From NCBI RefSeq assembly GCF_000382305.1, contig NZ_KB908032.1, positions 1 to 60,036 on the forward strand: a stretch of DNA of 60,036 nucleotides, in the 5' to 3' direction. Source of the stretch: Vitreoscilla stercoraria DSM 513 (lineage in GTDB: Bacteria > Pseudomonadota > Gammaproteobacteria > Burkholderiales > Neisseriaceae). Positions 7,098-14,660 of this stretch are shown piece after piece. How positions within the stretch are numbered: the stretch's first letter is position 1; every line of letters begins with the position of its first letter. The notes under the pieces were generated by a model. The model saw nothing but the letters and a program-made list of their open reading frames with translations, was not told the DNA's origin and did not search any database. The position numbers were made by a program, and so were the translations under genes.

Positions 7098-8114
7098 TTA
7101 AACGCCGGTTCCTGCGAAAATGTCATCATCGTCAGGATTGACAGGGTATTGGTCAGGATTGGATAAAGGACCTGTGTTGTATAAAACTTCGTCCGTTTGC
7201 GTGTCTACATGCTCGGTATCCACATGCTCGGGGGCATTGCTCTGAATGCTTGCGGAGGTGATTTGCTGGGCAATGGCTTCGGCTTCGGCTTCGGCTGCGG
7301 CATCAGGAATTAGCAACGCAGCCACCGCCTCGGCTTTTTTCATTTTGCCTTTGGCTACTTTGGTAGTTTCTTCCACCACTTCACCGCTTGGCATGGTTTC
7401 GATGTATGCCATTTCTTCGGCTTCTTCTTGTGAAGAAAATCCCATCAGTAAATCAGGGGCATAGATTCGACCAAAGAAGCTGGCAGCACGATAGCGCAGC
7501 ATCATTTCAGGCATGGTTTGCCATTTGCTGCCGTTTTTGCCATACCATCCTTCTTTAACAGCCAATTCCATGCTGATGGGTGCTGACTCCACTGTTTCAC
7601 CTGTTTCCAAGCTTTTGGCATGAGCAACACAAACCAAATTGCGAATGGTGGCTTTTTTCATGGCTGATTGCTTTTTACCATTCACCCAAGCAGACTCTTC
7701 GTATTGCACCTCCTGCTCGCCTTTGTCTTCGATGCGAAATTGCAAAGGGGTAAAGCGTCCTGAGCGGTTGATACACGCAATGATCCATTGGCTTGACCAG
7801 CTCGGGCGGCCCTCAATCACATAGAGATTTTGCATCACCATAATCGGGTTTGCATTCAAGCGTGCAGCCATATCCAAAGCAATACAGCAATTGGCAATGG
7901 CTTCGGGATTTTCTACCCATTCACGTTGGCGGGTTTGGTTGTTGTATTTCTCAACTGATTTGCGAAACTGAGCAGGCACTAGGCTGCTTGAGGCAAACAT
8001 CTTTGCCATGCGTTGAGTCAATTCAAACGATTCAAAATCAAAAAAGCCAACGGTGGCGTTGGTCTTTTGGGTGCTTGGTTGCAATAAGCTTGCGGTGGTT
8101 TGTATTTGGGTCAT
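7098..8114 (-). CDS. recT: RecT-family single-strand annealing protein
   Basis: This 338-residue protein has the RecT core: PEAIANCCIALDMAARLNANPIM, VIEGRPSWSSQWIIACINRSGRF, and MPEMMLRYRAASFFGRIYAPDLLMG. The C-terminal 90 residues are acidic and variable, as in many phage RecT proteins. RecT anneals single strands produced by a partner exonuclease. That partner is very likely the PD-(D/E)XK gene directly upstream at 8118, three bases away. Together they form a phage homologous recombination pathway with RdgC nearby. Confidence 0.9.
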   Translation of the reverse strand: MTQIQTTASLLQPSTQKTNATVGFFDFESFELTQRMAKMFASSSLVPAQFRKSVEKYNNQTRQREWVENPEAIANCCIALDMAARLNANPIMVMQNLYVIEGRPSWSSQWIIACINRSGRFTPLQFRIEDKGEQEVQYEESAWVNGKKQSAMKKATIRNLVCVAHAKSLETGETVESAPISMELAVKEGWYGKNGSKWQTMPEMMLRYRAASFFGRIYAPDLLMGFSSQEEAEEMAYIETMPSGEVVEETTKVAKGKMKKAEAVAALLIPDAAAEAEAEAIAQQITSASIQSNAPEHVDTEHVDTQTDEVLYNTGPLSNPDQYPVNPDDDDIFAGTGV

Positions 8115-8117
8115 GGT

Positions 8118-8918
8118 TTATTTACCTCGAAATTTACAACGATTGAAAACGGGGCAATATTGTTTATTGCAAATCATGCTGCGTGGATTGCCGTAAAAAT
8201 TGCCTGATTCGATGATTTTTCCTGCATGGTGCAATAGGCCATATTCACCAGTTTCAGGATTGCCAAGCAGCAAATGCTTAGCGTGGTGTATTAAGCCAAT
8301 ACCAGCTTGCCCATTGGTGGTGGATAAGCCTGCAATGGCGAATGGCTCGGTTAATTCGATGCCGTAATACTCTTCTGCCAAAACGGTATAAACACCCATT
8401 TGAGGAATGTGTTCGGCTGTTGCCACTTCTCCGTCTTTGCTGACAGCATTCTGTCCTGTCTTTAAATCCATACCGCCCATACCACCATCAAAGCTTTGGT
8501 AAATGCGATCCATTTCACCCGTAAGCGTGATGGCCAAGTTGCCGACTTTGATGGTGATTGGTTCACACTTCACTTCAACGGCCACGAAGTCGTAATTCGG
8601 GGCGATTTTGGCGCAATAGGTTTGGTGTAATTCGATGGACTTTGATTCAACGTCTTTCTGTGTCAAACCCTCCCAAGCCACTTCGGTGGTGTATTGCTTG
8701 ATGTAGTCCACAGCTGCGCCTGCGGCTTCGTTGATGGTCAAGCCTGATTTGTTCATGCGGCTGACGTCATACGCTGCGGCAGCATGGTGGACTGCGTTGC
8801 CAATCAAGCTGCGTGGGCTGCGTGGCATTTGGATGCGCTCGATGTGCTTGGCGTACCAAGAAGCAGGGCAGTCAAACAGACTGCCCAAGCTGGATGCGCG
8901 GATGGTGATTTGATTCAT
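8118..8918 (-). CDS. PD-(D/E)XK exonuclease with Fe-S-type cysteines (RecB/Cas4-like)
   Basis: A 266-residue nuclease. Catalytic-type residues are D137 in LTGEMDRIY and D151 with K153 in GGMDLKTG, followed by the IPQMGVY helix. C17 and a C-terminal cluster (ICNKQYCPVFNRCKFRGK) give four cysteines arranged as in the iron-sulphur cage of AddB and Cas4. The partner recT follows after three bases. Expected role: resect duplex ends to feed RecT. The alternative, a stand-alone Cas4, is unlikely because no cas genes are present. Confidence 0.85.
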   Translation of the reverse strand: MNQITIRASSLGSLFDCPASWYAKHIERIQMPRSPRSLIGNAVHHAAAAYDVSRMNKSGLTINEAAGAAVDYIKQYTTEVAWEGLTQKDVESKSIELHQTYCAKIAPNYDFVAVEVKCEPITIKVGNLAITLTGEMDRIYQSFDGGMGGMDLKTGQNAVSKDGEVATAEHIPQMGVYTVLAEEYYGIELTEPFAIAGLSTTNGQAGIGLIHHAKHLLLGNPETGEYGLLHHAGKIIESGNFYGNPRSMICNKQYCPVFNRCKFRGK

Positions 8919-8920
8919 GG

Positions 8921-9220
8921 CTAGGTCTTATAGCAAAATGGACACTCGTGTGATTTGGTGAAATATTCACGTTCTTCATAGCAGAAGAATTCTTCAAACA
9001 TTTTTTTGGTACCATTGCATTGCTCGCAAACAGGCTCCTGGTACGGAAACAAACCCCAAAAAGGCTGACTGGCACGAGCCATATTGGCAAAGTCTTCAAA
9101 TGCCATGCCGAATTTGTAATCAAGCAAGGCATCGATGTCACCATCGAAGCGAGATGCTTGTTCTTGGCTCAAGCCACAGGCCAAACAAGCCAAAGTCAGT
9201 AATTGCAATTCAGTAATCAT
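8921..9220 (-). CDS. Zinc-ribbon hypothetical protein, paralogue of 2883-3239
   Basis: The N-terminal 45 residues match the protein at 2883-3239 (LACLACGLSQEQASRFDGDIDALL). The C-terminal half differs and carries CEQCNGTKKMF and ECPFC, two cysteine pairs that should bind zinc. The gene ends two bases before the exonuclease gene, and an AAGGTG ribosome site lies before its ATG. The shared N-terminus with different tails suggests a small interaction module reused within the operon. Function is unknown. Confidence 0.7.
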   Translation of the reverse strand: MITELQLLTLACLACGLSQEQASRFDGDIDALLDYKFGMAFEDFANMARASQPFWGLFPYQEPVCEQCNGTKKMFEEFFCYEEREYFTKSHECPFCYKT

Positions 9221-9452
9221 TTTTCACCTTCCGTTTGTGATTTTGATAAGTTTTTAACCAACGCCTTAAACCGACAGCCATGCACTCGGTACGCTTGGCA
9301 GGAGCCACGATTTGGAAAATTTGACGGCCATCAGGTAGCGTTACTCCTGTAATCGTGGCGTACTGGTGTTTGGCTGCAATCATCTCTTTGACGGCGATGA
9401 CAGCGACTACCGCCAGCTTGTGTTGCGGCGGGATATTGAAGGTATAGCTCAT
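9210..9452 (-). CDS. Small hypothetical protein
   Basis: I choose the ATG at 9452 (80 residues) because GGAGGTGCTA precedes it and the start overlaps the upstream stop codon. The protein reads MSYTFNIPPQHKLAVVAVIAVKEMIAAKHQ and ends with a basic tail (YQNHKRKVKNDY). The helix at residues 13-30 is amphipathic rather than clearly a membrane segment. No family is recognised. Confidence 0.6.
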   Translation of the reverse strand: MSYTFNIPPQHKLAVVAVIAVKEMIAAKHQYATITGVTLPDGRQIFQIVAPAKRTECMAVGLRRWLKTYQNHKRKVKNDY

Positions 9453-9709
9453 TAGCACCTCCCAAAGGTCTTGCCTGTGGTATCTTCTAAGAACTCAACT
9501 AAAGGCTTGGGTAAATCAATATCCAGCGAGTGAACCCATGCTTGCTCGACTGTGGTGCGAGGATTGTTGCTGATGCCATCAGGAAAGTAGCCGTCAGCGT
9601 ATCCCTCTTCAATTAATTGAGCGCAAAGCTCAGTTTTTTCTGAGCTGCTCATTTCTTCAAGAAGCTCATCAATATCAACGTCAATTTCAACAAATTTAGT
9701 GATTGACAT
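9452..9709 (-). CDS. Small acidic hypothetical protein
   Basis: This 85-residue protein is strongly acidic at the start (EIDVDIDELLEEMSSSEKTELC). The residues FVEIDVDIDELLEEMSSSEK resemble the N-terminus of phage proteins found beside RecT and SSB genes. It overlaps its downstream neighbour by a single-base stop/start junction and its upstream neighbour by fourteen bases. Function is unknown; the acidic, small form could suggest an inhibitor or DNA mimic, but nothing in the sequence proves that. Confidence 0.6.
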   Translation of the reverse strand: MSITKFVEIDVDIDELLEEMSSSEKTELCAQLIEEGYADGYFPDGISNNPRTTVEQAWVHSLDIDLPKPLVEFLEDTTGKTFGRC

Positions 9710-9815
9710 GTTTAACCGCCTTTCTATGCTTCCAATAGAAAAAGGGCAGCGTTATCACCACCCAAGTTAAACCCAGTAAGCAAGCCCAAAATGCAGGCCG
9801 CTTATTCGTACTCAT
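9696..9815 (-). CDS. Very small membrane protein, 39 aa
   Basis: The start at 9815 gives MSTNKRPAFWACLLGLTWVVITLPFFYWKHRK: one membrane segment of about 20 residues followed by a basic tail. It overlaps the preceding gene (9802-10080) by fourteen bases and the next by the same amount, which supports translation. A longer frame back to 9899 exists but lies inside the upstream gene. It is a candidate inner-membrane phage protein of unknown role. Confidence 0.5.
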   Translation of the reverse strand: MSTNKRPAFWACLLGLTWVVITLPFFYWKHRKAVKHVNH

Positions 9816-10080
9816 AAACTTCACCATAATTACCCGTTGCATTACGCGCTTCCATCGCTGCATACAAAGCTGCTTCGTATTGCGCTTGCTCTGCTTCAAT
9901 CTGCAGCGTTCGTTGGTGCCAAGCCGCTAAGCGTTGACGCTCTTGGGTTTCGATGAACATCAAATCGCTGGCAGATTGATTCAGTGCCGCATCATTGCGA
10001 TCAAGGCTTGCACCTGCGATACCTGAAATAAAAAGGGCAACCATGACGGTTGCCGTTTTGCGGATAAGGTATTTGGCCAT
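9802..10080 (-). CDS. Exported helical protein, 92 aa
   Basis: The start at 10080 overlaps the upstream stop (TAATG). The N-terminus is a signal peptide (MAKYLIRKTATVMVALFISGIAGA). The remainder is a helix rich in Gln/Glu/Ala (QERQRLAAWHQRTLQIEAEQAQYEAAL), suggesting a periplasmic coiled coil. With the following one-membrane-span protein it recalls two-gene spanin arrangements, but the operon is an early recombination unit, so I do not assign lysis. Confidence 0.55.
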   Translation of the reverse strand: MAKYLIRKTATVMVALFISGIAGASLDRNDAALNQSASDLMFIETQERQRLAAWHQRTLQIEAEQAQYEAALYAAMEARNATGNYGEVYEYE

Positions 10081-10268
10081 TAGTCTGCCGTCCTTTCTTT
10101 GTAAGTAGCATTGATGCTTGCCTGAATACGTCTGGCTGCCGTTTGTTTTTGTTTCTCGGTTGCAGGGGGCGTAGGTAAGCCTGTAATCAATCGGATGTAG
10201 CAATTGTGTTTACCCTCAGACATACGGGTGACTTCATGATGCTTGCGGGTGCTTCTAAAAAGAGCCAT
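10080..10268 (-). CDS. Small basic hypothetical protein, 62 aa
   Basis: I use the ATG at 10268, which follows AAAGGAGAAAAC. The product (MALFRSTRKHHEVTRMSEGK, then LPTPPATEKQKQTAARRIQ) is basic and lacks cysteines or membrane segments. A longer frame from 10397 exists, but its added part lies in DNA that folds into a hairpin (10341-10371), so I consider it untranslated leader. Confidence 0.5.
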   Translation of the reverse strand: MALFRSTRKHHEVTRMSEGKHNCYIRLITGLPTPPATEKQKQTAARRIQASINATYKERTAD

Positions 10269-10605
10269 GTTTTCTCCTTTGTTCACTCTTACGGTTAATG
10301 CCTGTTGCAAACCAAGCAATAATCGTAAAAGCAAAAAGGCAGACCATTCTTGCGCTATGGTCTGCCTGTGCTTTTTCAGTTTGATGTCACGCGGCAAGGA
10401 GTCTCAATAAAAATCCGCTACATCACGTCATGGTTTCTCGGTTGGTTCAAAACCGTGGCTTGGCACTCATGACTGACCCAAACCATTTTCAACGCAACTT
10501 CACAGCAAGCGACTGACCGATGCCAGCTTGTTTCTGACGCAGGCCGGAACTGCGCAGCCAATCGCCTGATGTGAAGTTGCCTGCTTCACATGGTATCGCT
10601 GACGT
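10269..10605 (-). other. Structured leader region without a convincing gene
   Basis: This 337-base stretch lies upstream of the minus-strand run that starts at 10268. It holds a strong hairpin (AGGCAGACCAT / ATGGTCTGCCT, 10341-10371) and a long-range inverted repeat (AACTTCACA at 10496, TGTGAAGTT at 10570) enclosing GC-rich sequence. Base composition is higher in GC than nearby intergenic DNA and the frames are interrupted by stops. It may be a transcribed leader, a small RNA or a decayed gene. I cannot choose between these. Confidence 0.4.
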
Positions 10606-10854
10606 TCAAGCTGCCACCTTAATTCCCTCCAGTGCAGTCTTTTGGATGCTTGTCTTTGCTAGGCTTAAAGCGGCATACCAATCTTCTTCGCTGCGATACT
10701 CGGCAGTGAAAACACTTTTGCTTGGAGTGTTTATAAATAAAGCCATCGAACCATTTACGAATGATGTGTTGATACCTATTGAAACGCCATGCTTGATTGA
10801 CTCAGCAATCAATTCAGCAGATGCTTTTGCTATAAATTCTTGAAATGCTTTCAT
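10606..10854 (-). CDS. Small hypothetical protein, 82 aa
   Basis: This soluble 82-residue protein starts MKAFQEFIAKASAELIAESIKHG and ends SIQKTALEGIKVAA. The pattern of alternating strands (GVSIGINTSFVNGSMALFINT, then VFTAEYRSEEDWYAALSLAK) suggests a small alpha/beta fold. It is expressed from its own upstream region, which contains a terminator built from inverted GCGTCCTGTA elements. No family is recognised. Confidence 0.55.
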   Translation of the reverse strand: MKAFQEFIAKASAELIAESIKHGVSIGINTSFVNGSMALFINTPSKSVFTAEYRSEEDWYAALSLAKTSIQKTALEGIKVAA

Positions 10855-10868
10855 TTCACTTCTCCATA

Positions 10869-10897
10869 AAAAACGTCCTGTGATTTACAGGACGCTT
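10869..10897. terminator. Terminator built from an inverted pair of the GCGTCCTGT element
   Basis: AACGTCCTGTGA and TTTACAGGACGCTT face each other at 10872-10896, flanked by A and T runs. Inverted uptake sequences are used as terminators in Neisseriaceae. Here the arms are the octamer that is over-represented across the window. Confidence 0.65.
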
Positions 10898-11080
10898 GTT
10901 TGAAATATTGTTGCTAGTCTTTTCGAGTGATCAAATATTTATCTGTTTTGTCACTGCTAAGTCACCATCTAGCGAGTTTTTGTGAAATTGGTGGCTTTTC
11001 ACCACCTTGGCAGTTATTGTCATGCTGACATCATGGTAAGATTAAATTTCCTAGTGTTAATCAACCATGTAAGGTAAGAA

Positions 11081-11350
11081 ATGATTATTAAATTTTTCTT
11101 TAGTGATGGTGTTCATGCAGATTTTTCTTTCAAAGCCAATGAGAGTGTAATACCAAATAAAGGAGATCTTATTTCTTTGAAAAATATTGGCACATCAAAT
11201 ACTGAGTTTTTAGTTCATCAACGCGTATTTGATATTGATACTAATGGCATTCAAAGTGTGAACATTTTTTTAAAATCCCAGAGTAAAGAATCATCCGTTC
11301 ATAATGTTAGCGAAGGAGAAAGTATTCTTTATAAAATAACAACAATTTAA
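11081..11350 (+). CDS. Hypothetical protein, 89 aa, plus strand
   Basis: This is the only plus-strand gene inside the leftward early region. The product (MIIKFFFSDGVHADFSFKANESVIPNKGDLISL) looks like a small all-beta domain, with a strand-turn pattern to the end (VNIFLKSQSKESSVH, then ILYKITTI). It is more AT-rich than its neighbours, which suggests late acquisition. A ribosome-site-like AAGGTAAG precedes the ATG. It ends convergently with the next gene, overlapping by four bases. Confidence 0.6.
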   Translation: MIIKFFFSDGVHADFSFKANESVIPNKGDLISLKNIGTSNTEFLVHQRVFDIDTNGIQSVNIFLKSQSKESSVHNVSEGESILYKITTI

Positions 11351-11556
11351 TAATCATTGTTGTTTACTTTTAGCCGCCCTAAGATTGCACTGTGACGGAC
11401 ATCTATGTTTAGTTTTTGAATAGCTTCAGAGGCCTTAAAGACCGCTTCTGTAGGTGCGATGCCTTTAGGGCTCTCTAAAACTGCCGACTCACGACAAATT
11501 AATATACCGTTTCGACGGTAGGTTAATTCAATTTCATGATGGTCATTTTGGCTCAT
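11347..11556 (-). CDS. Hypothetical protein, 69 aa
   Basis: A 69-residue soluble protein beginning MSQNDHHEIELTYRRNGILICRESAVLESPKG, then a helix (PTEAVFKASEAIQKLNIDV). It is convergent with the 11081-11350 gene. No family is recognised; the coding call rests on length, position and a plausible upstream GAGGTAATGACATG context. Confidence 0.5.
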   Translation of the reverse strand: MSQNDHHEIELTYRRNGILICRESAVLESPKGIAPTEAVFKASEAIQKLNIDVRHSAILGRLKVNNNDY

Positions 11557-11589
11557 GTCATTACCTCGGTCACCTTCTTCACAAAATAT

Positions 11590-11694
11590 TCAGTTATCTT
11601 TTCGGTTTAAGTTATCAAGCTTTCCATTTAGGCTAGTTACCGTAGCGCAAATATAACCAAGAAACATAAACTCTAAACCTGTCTCCCATGCCAT
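11590..11694 (-). CDS. Very small membrane protein; longer start possible
   Basis: From the ATG at 11694, preceded by GGAGATTTATC, the product is 34 residues (MAWETGLEFMFLGYICATVTSLNGK) with one hydrophobic segment. The same frame is open back to 11820 (76 residues; METVQMQQAHTATLPCNRF), and that extension looks like real protein. Both forms may be made, or the longer part may be a separate upstream peptide. It is the first gene after a cluster of TAGTTC repeats. Confidence 0.4.
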   Translation of the reverse strand: MAWETGLEFMFLGYICATVTSLNGKLDNLNRKDN

Positions 11695-11826
11695 GATAAA
11701 TCTCCAGTTACCTTGCGAAGTTGCAAGCCAAGCAGCACCGATGTTTTGATGCTGCTCAGTTTGAAACCTATTACACGGTAGCGTAGCCGTGTGCGCTTGT
11801 TGCATTTGAACTGTTTCCATTTTGGA

Positions 11827-11872
11827 AATAGTTCGATTTTGAACTAGTTCAAAAACTGTACTAGTTCGATTT
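11827..11872. promoter_or_regulatory. Candidate operator: three TAGTTC boxes and a palindrome
   Basis: TAGTTCGATTTT (11829), CTAGTTCAAAAA (11844) and CTAGTTCGATTT (11861) repeat about every 16 bases, and the middle one forms the perfect palindrome TGAACTAGTTCA (11840-11851). They lie immediately upstream of a leftward gene. Regular spacing and dyad symmetry suggest binding of a small HTH dimer encoded in the phage. This is a sequence-based inference. Confidence 0.5.
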
Positions 11873-12068
11873 AGCTATAAGTTAGCTGTAAATTGTAGTT
11901 AATTAGGTTTTGGTCATCACCTACAATCATTAAAAATCAATGTATTGCGTCTGATTTTTGTAGATTTGGTCAACACTTAAAAAACTTACTTTTCACATGT
12001 CAAAATTTCTTTGACAACTTACTTCTATTCCCCCGAATTCGAGGGAATTAACTTGCTGCTGCCCATTT

Positions 12069-12257
12069 CTAGCCGACTTGCCGATTGTTTGCGCCGCTCT
12101 GTGTGCGTCCCTTGGACATATCCACGCTTGCTGTCACGCTTTGGTATTCACCACGCCTAACAATGATTTCGCTTACTTCGTTCCGGTGCCACTTATGTGG
12201 ATTACCTTTAGCGTTTGGTTTTGGCGCATAAGCATTTTGCGGTTCACTTGTCACCAT
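12069..12257 (-). CDS. Small basic hypothetical protein, 62 aa
   Basis: The protein (MVTSEPQNAYAPKPNAKGNPHKWHRNEVSEIIVRR, then TASVDMSKGRTQSGANNR) is basic and soluble. It is the first gene downstream of the operator at 12355 for leftward transcription. No strong ribosome site precedes it. The reverse strand also has a frame here, so the call is cautious. The K-G-N-P-H-K-W segment looks like a conserved motif rather than random translation, but I do not know the family. Confidence 0.45.
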   Translation of the reverse strand: MVTSEPQNAYAPKPNAKGNPHKWHRNEVSEIIVRRGEYQSVTASVDMSKGRTQSGANNRQVG

Positions 12258-12354
12258 TCAGACTAAGCTGCTTATCACGTTACTGAGTTTTGAAAGTTCT
12301 GCGCACCTAGACCAAACTCCGTGTGAATGTGTGCTTCGTGAGTTGATGGACTTA

Positions 12355-12371
12355 GTATACGAAACGTATAC
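12355..12371. promoter_or_regulatory. CI-type operator, perfect palindrome
   Basis: GTATACGAAACGTATAC is a 17-base near-perfect palindrome. A matching site (ATATACGAATCGTATAC) lies between the repressor and cro-like genes at 14374-14390. The pair brackets the immunity region, like lambda OL and OR. Its position suggests control of the leftward early operon. Confidence 0.65.
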
Positions 12372-12673
12372 ATATAAATCAACAAAAAGTATCTAATAAA
12401 AACACTTAAAGTATACTTTTTGTTTTTAGTATTTGATTTTAATGATAATTTTTTTTAAAGTTTGTGATTGAAAAATGTAATGGAAGTTTTAGTTGGACAT
12501 TAAATATAGATTTGATGATAAAAACTTTTATAAAAACAGTTTTTATCATCATAAAATAATTAAAATTTATTTTGCAATTTCAATAGTATGTAAATTTACT
12601 TGAATAAATATTCAAAATATAGTTATGTTTTAAGCATCTATTAATTGCTATTACTTAGCATGTAATATATAAT
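12372..12673. other. AT-rich intergenic stretch
   Basis: This is about 300 bases of very AT-rich DNA between the 12355 operator and the end of the DUF3800 gene. It holds a further GTATAC half-operator (12410-12415) and a hairpin of TAAAAACTTTTATAAAAAC-type arms near 12519-12550 (AAAACT.../AGTTTTTATC). I see no gene in it. Confidence 0.5.
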
Positions 12674-13585
12674 TTAGTCAAGTGGATTGAGGGGTTCCTC
12701 GGTCGGCGTTATGGCTCCGAATTTATCGGGGCCTTTCGCTTTTTTGGATTCAGGTTTTGGAAACAATGTTAAGCCAAAGTTATGATAATTTTCCCCTAGC
12801 AGTTGGTTATTTTCACAAAAAAATTTCTTCTCTAGCATATCAAAAGCTTTATTTCTTTTAGTTGCACCATCTAATAGGTGCCTACCTATAGGTCTAGCAA
12901 ATAAATCCGCAAATTGCATTCCTGTAGAGTTCACCTGCTTTGATTTAATCATGACCTCAAATGGTAATGATAATTTAAATATATTATCTCCATCGCAGAT
13001 TCTACGAAATTCTAATTCTAACTCCCTATCTTCCCGATCACCTCTAGATTCAACTACAATAAAAGTTTTACAAGTATGCTGATTTTTTTCAATTAAAAAT
13101 TTATACAGATTTTCTAAACATGAGCTTAGGGCAATATAGTATGCATTTCTTGAAGGCTTAATAGTTATTTCATTTTTTAAAATCGCACTTGAAATTAATA
13201 CAAATTTACTATTTTCAATTATCTTACTTAAGTCAAGTATAAATTCCTGTTCTCTGGCTTTGGATTTAAAAGTAAAGGGTGGTGCCTTAGTTCTGATTTC
13301 TCTTTCGTGAAGTACTATTGTGTCATGCCCAAAATAATTAAATTTTAAACTTTGAACCATAGGAACTAAGGTTTCTGCATAGTGGCGTTTACTAAAAATA
13401 CAAAAAGCCAATACAAAAATTGGATAGCCTGCATCAATTTTTTCTAGATTTGAATCTCCACTTTCGTCGACATAAACTATATAAGAGCTAAATTCTCTAT
13501 TTTCAATAAAAAAATCTAATGGTAATTGGATTTGCTTCTCTAGTTCATTTAAATTTGATGACTTATTGGTATAATCATTTATCAT
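12674..13585 (-). CDS. DUF3800-family protein
   Basis: This 303-residue protein shows the DUF3800 pattern: YIVYVDESGDSN near residue 38 (acidic D-E-S-G-D), an H-E-R-E-I segment near 93, VVESRGDREDREL, and GMQFADLFARPIGRHLL. The conserved acidic residues are those of an RNase H-like nuclease fold, though activity is unproven. It lies directly downstream of the repressor gene, 35 bases away, so it is probably expressed in the lysogen, as typical of a phage-carried moron. An exclusion or defence role is a reasonable inference. Low GC compared with the phage core suggests acquisition. Confidence 0.8.
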   Translation of the reverse strand: MINDYTNKSSNLNELEKQIQLPLDFFIENREFSSYIVYVDESGDSNLEKIDAGYPIFVLAFCIFSKRHYAETLVPMVQSLKFNYFGHDTIVLHEREIRTKAPPFTFKSKAREQEFILDLSKIIENSKFVLISSAILKNEITIKPSRNAYYIALSSCLENLYKFLIEKNQHTCKTFIVVESRGDREDRELELEFRRICDGDNIFKLSLPFEVMIKSKQVNSTGMQFADLFARPIGRHLLDGATKRNKAFDMLEKKFFCENNQLLGENYHNFGLTLFPKPESKKAKGPDKFGAITPTEEPLNPLD

Positions 13586-13620
13586 ATTTTAACTTTGTTA
13601 ATTAGACTAATATCTTTTAA

Positions 13621-14298
13621 TTAAATCATAACTGACCACCAAAACACACGACCAATGACATTAATTTCATCTAAGCTTACTTCATCATCTGGATATTCTT
13701 CACTATTATAGCTTTGAATCAATATTTTATTACCTGGCCGTTTCTTTAGGATTTTAGTGCGTAGTAATCCATCGTGGTTAATAGCATAGATTTGCCCATC
13801 TTTAATGGATTTATTGCCTGTATCTATGCCTAAGGTTGCACCATCTGGAAAAACAGGTTTCATGGAGTCACCATCAGCAGAAACACAAACAACATTCTCA
13901 TAGCAAATTCCATATTTTTTTAATGTTGATTTTGAAAAACGCAATTTATATCCATTATGATCTTCAATATCGCTAGTAAAGCCATTACCAGCTGATAAAT
14001 AAACTTCTTTATAAAAAGGTACTTCAACTTCATCCTCATTAAGGGGGGTATTTTTGTCCCAAACTTCAATACCACCAATGAGTGTAGCATTTGATTCATT
14101 TTTTTTAATTTGATTGAGAGGAGGAGTGGTATTGGTAATTTTAGAAATTTTATTTACCAATGCTACCGATGGCGCATTTCGACCAGTTTCATATGCAGAT
14201 ACAGCAGCCTTTGTTAACTCTAATTTTTCAGCCAATTGTTCTTGAGTCAACTTAGCATTTTTTCTAGCTGTTTTAACCCAGTCTTTTAAATTTTCCAT
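13621..14298 (-). CDS. Phage repressor, XRE HTH plus S24 peptidase (CI/LexA-like)
   Basis: The start at 14298 has GGAGTAAAACAC upstream, giving 225 residues. Residues 5-55 are an XRE helix-turn-helix (ARKNAKLTQEQLAEKLELTKAAVSAYETG). The C-terminal half is an S24 self-cleaving peptidase, with serine 145 in SADGDSMKP, lysine 182 in LLRTKIL, and an Ala-Gly pair (103-104) where cleavage would occur. It should maintain lysogeny by binding the GTATACG..CGTATAC operators and be inactivated through RecA after DNA damage. It is divergent from the cro-like gene at 14420. Confidence 0.92.
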   Translation of the reverse strand: MENLKDWVKTARKNAKLTQEQLAEKLELTKAAVSAYETGRNAPSVALVNKISKITNTTPPLNQIKKNESNATLIGGIEVWDKNTPLNEDEVEVPFYKEVYLSAGNGFTSDIEDHNGYKLRFSKSTLKKYGICYENVVCVSADGDSMKPVFPDGATLGIDTGNKSIKDGQIYAINHDGLLRTKILKKRPGNKILIQSYNSEEYPDDEVSLDEINVIGRVFWWSVMI

Positions 14299-14373
14299 GT
14301 GTTTTACTCCAATAATTTTCATATTGTATACATCATGTATATATTTTTAGTATTCGTTATGTTGACTTTATAT

Positions 14374-14390
14374 ATATACGAATCGTATAC
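14374..14390. promoter_or_regulatory. CI/Cro operator between divergent repressor genes
   Basis: ATATACGAATCGTATAC is a 17-base palindrome matching the site at 12355 at 15 of 17 positions. A weaker GTATAC-ATCATGTATAT lies at 14325-14341. The spacing places the sites over both divergent promoters, so the repressor and the Cro-like protein probably compete here. Confidence 0.65.
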
Positions 14391-14419
14391 TTTATTTGTT
14401 AAATATATGAATGGTGCTT

Positions 14420-14626
14420 ATGAGCAATCTCAAACTCACAAATACTGGGGTTTTAAAAGCTATTTCCTTGTTTCCAAATTTATCTATTTTTGCAAAAGCA
14501 GTTGGAGTTACAAAAGCTACAGCTTCTCATTGGAAAACAGGTAGAAGAAGCCCGAACAAAAAAAACTGTCTTTTAATTGTTGCTGCCACTAAAAACAAAG
14601 TGAAGCTGAATGAATTAATTAGCTAA
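14420..14626 (+). CDS. Cro-like repressor
   Basis: A 68-residue protein with a helix-turn-helix of the YdaS/Cro type: LSIFAKAVGVTKATASHWKTGRRSP. The start at 14420 (MSNLKL) is preferred over 14411 on family length. It is the first gene of the rightward early operon and lies opposite the S24 repressor, the classic place for Cro. It should turn down repressor synthesis when lytic growth starts. Confidence 0.8.
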   Translation: MSNLKLTNTGVLKAISLFPNLSIFAKAVGVTKATASHWKTGRRSPNKKNCLLIVAATKNKVKLNELIS

Positions 14627-14660
14627 TTAAAAGTATCCCAAACCTCAAGAAAGAAGTCAC

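Noticed and set aside
12078..12266. 62-residue plus-strand frame
   Set aside because: It is antisense to the 12069-12257 frame, which has better protein character and follows the operator.
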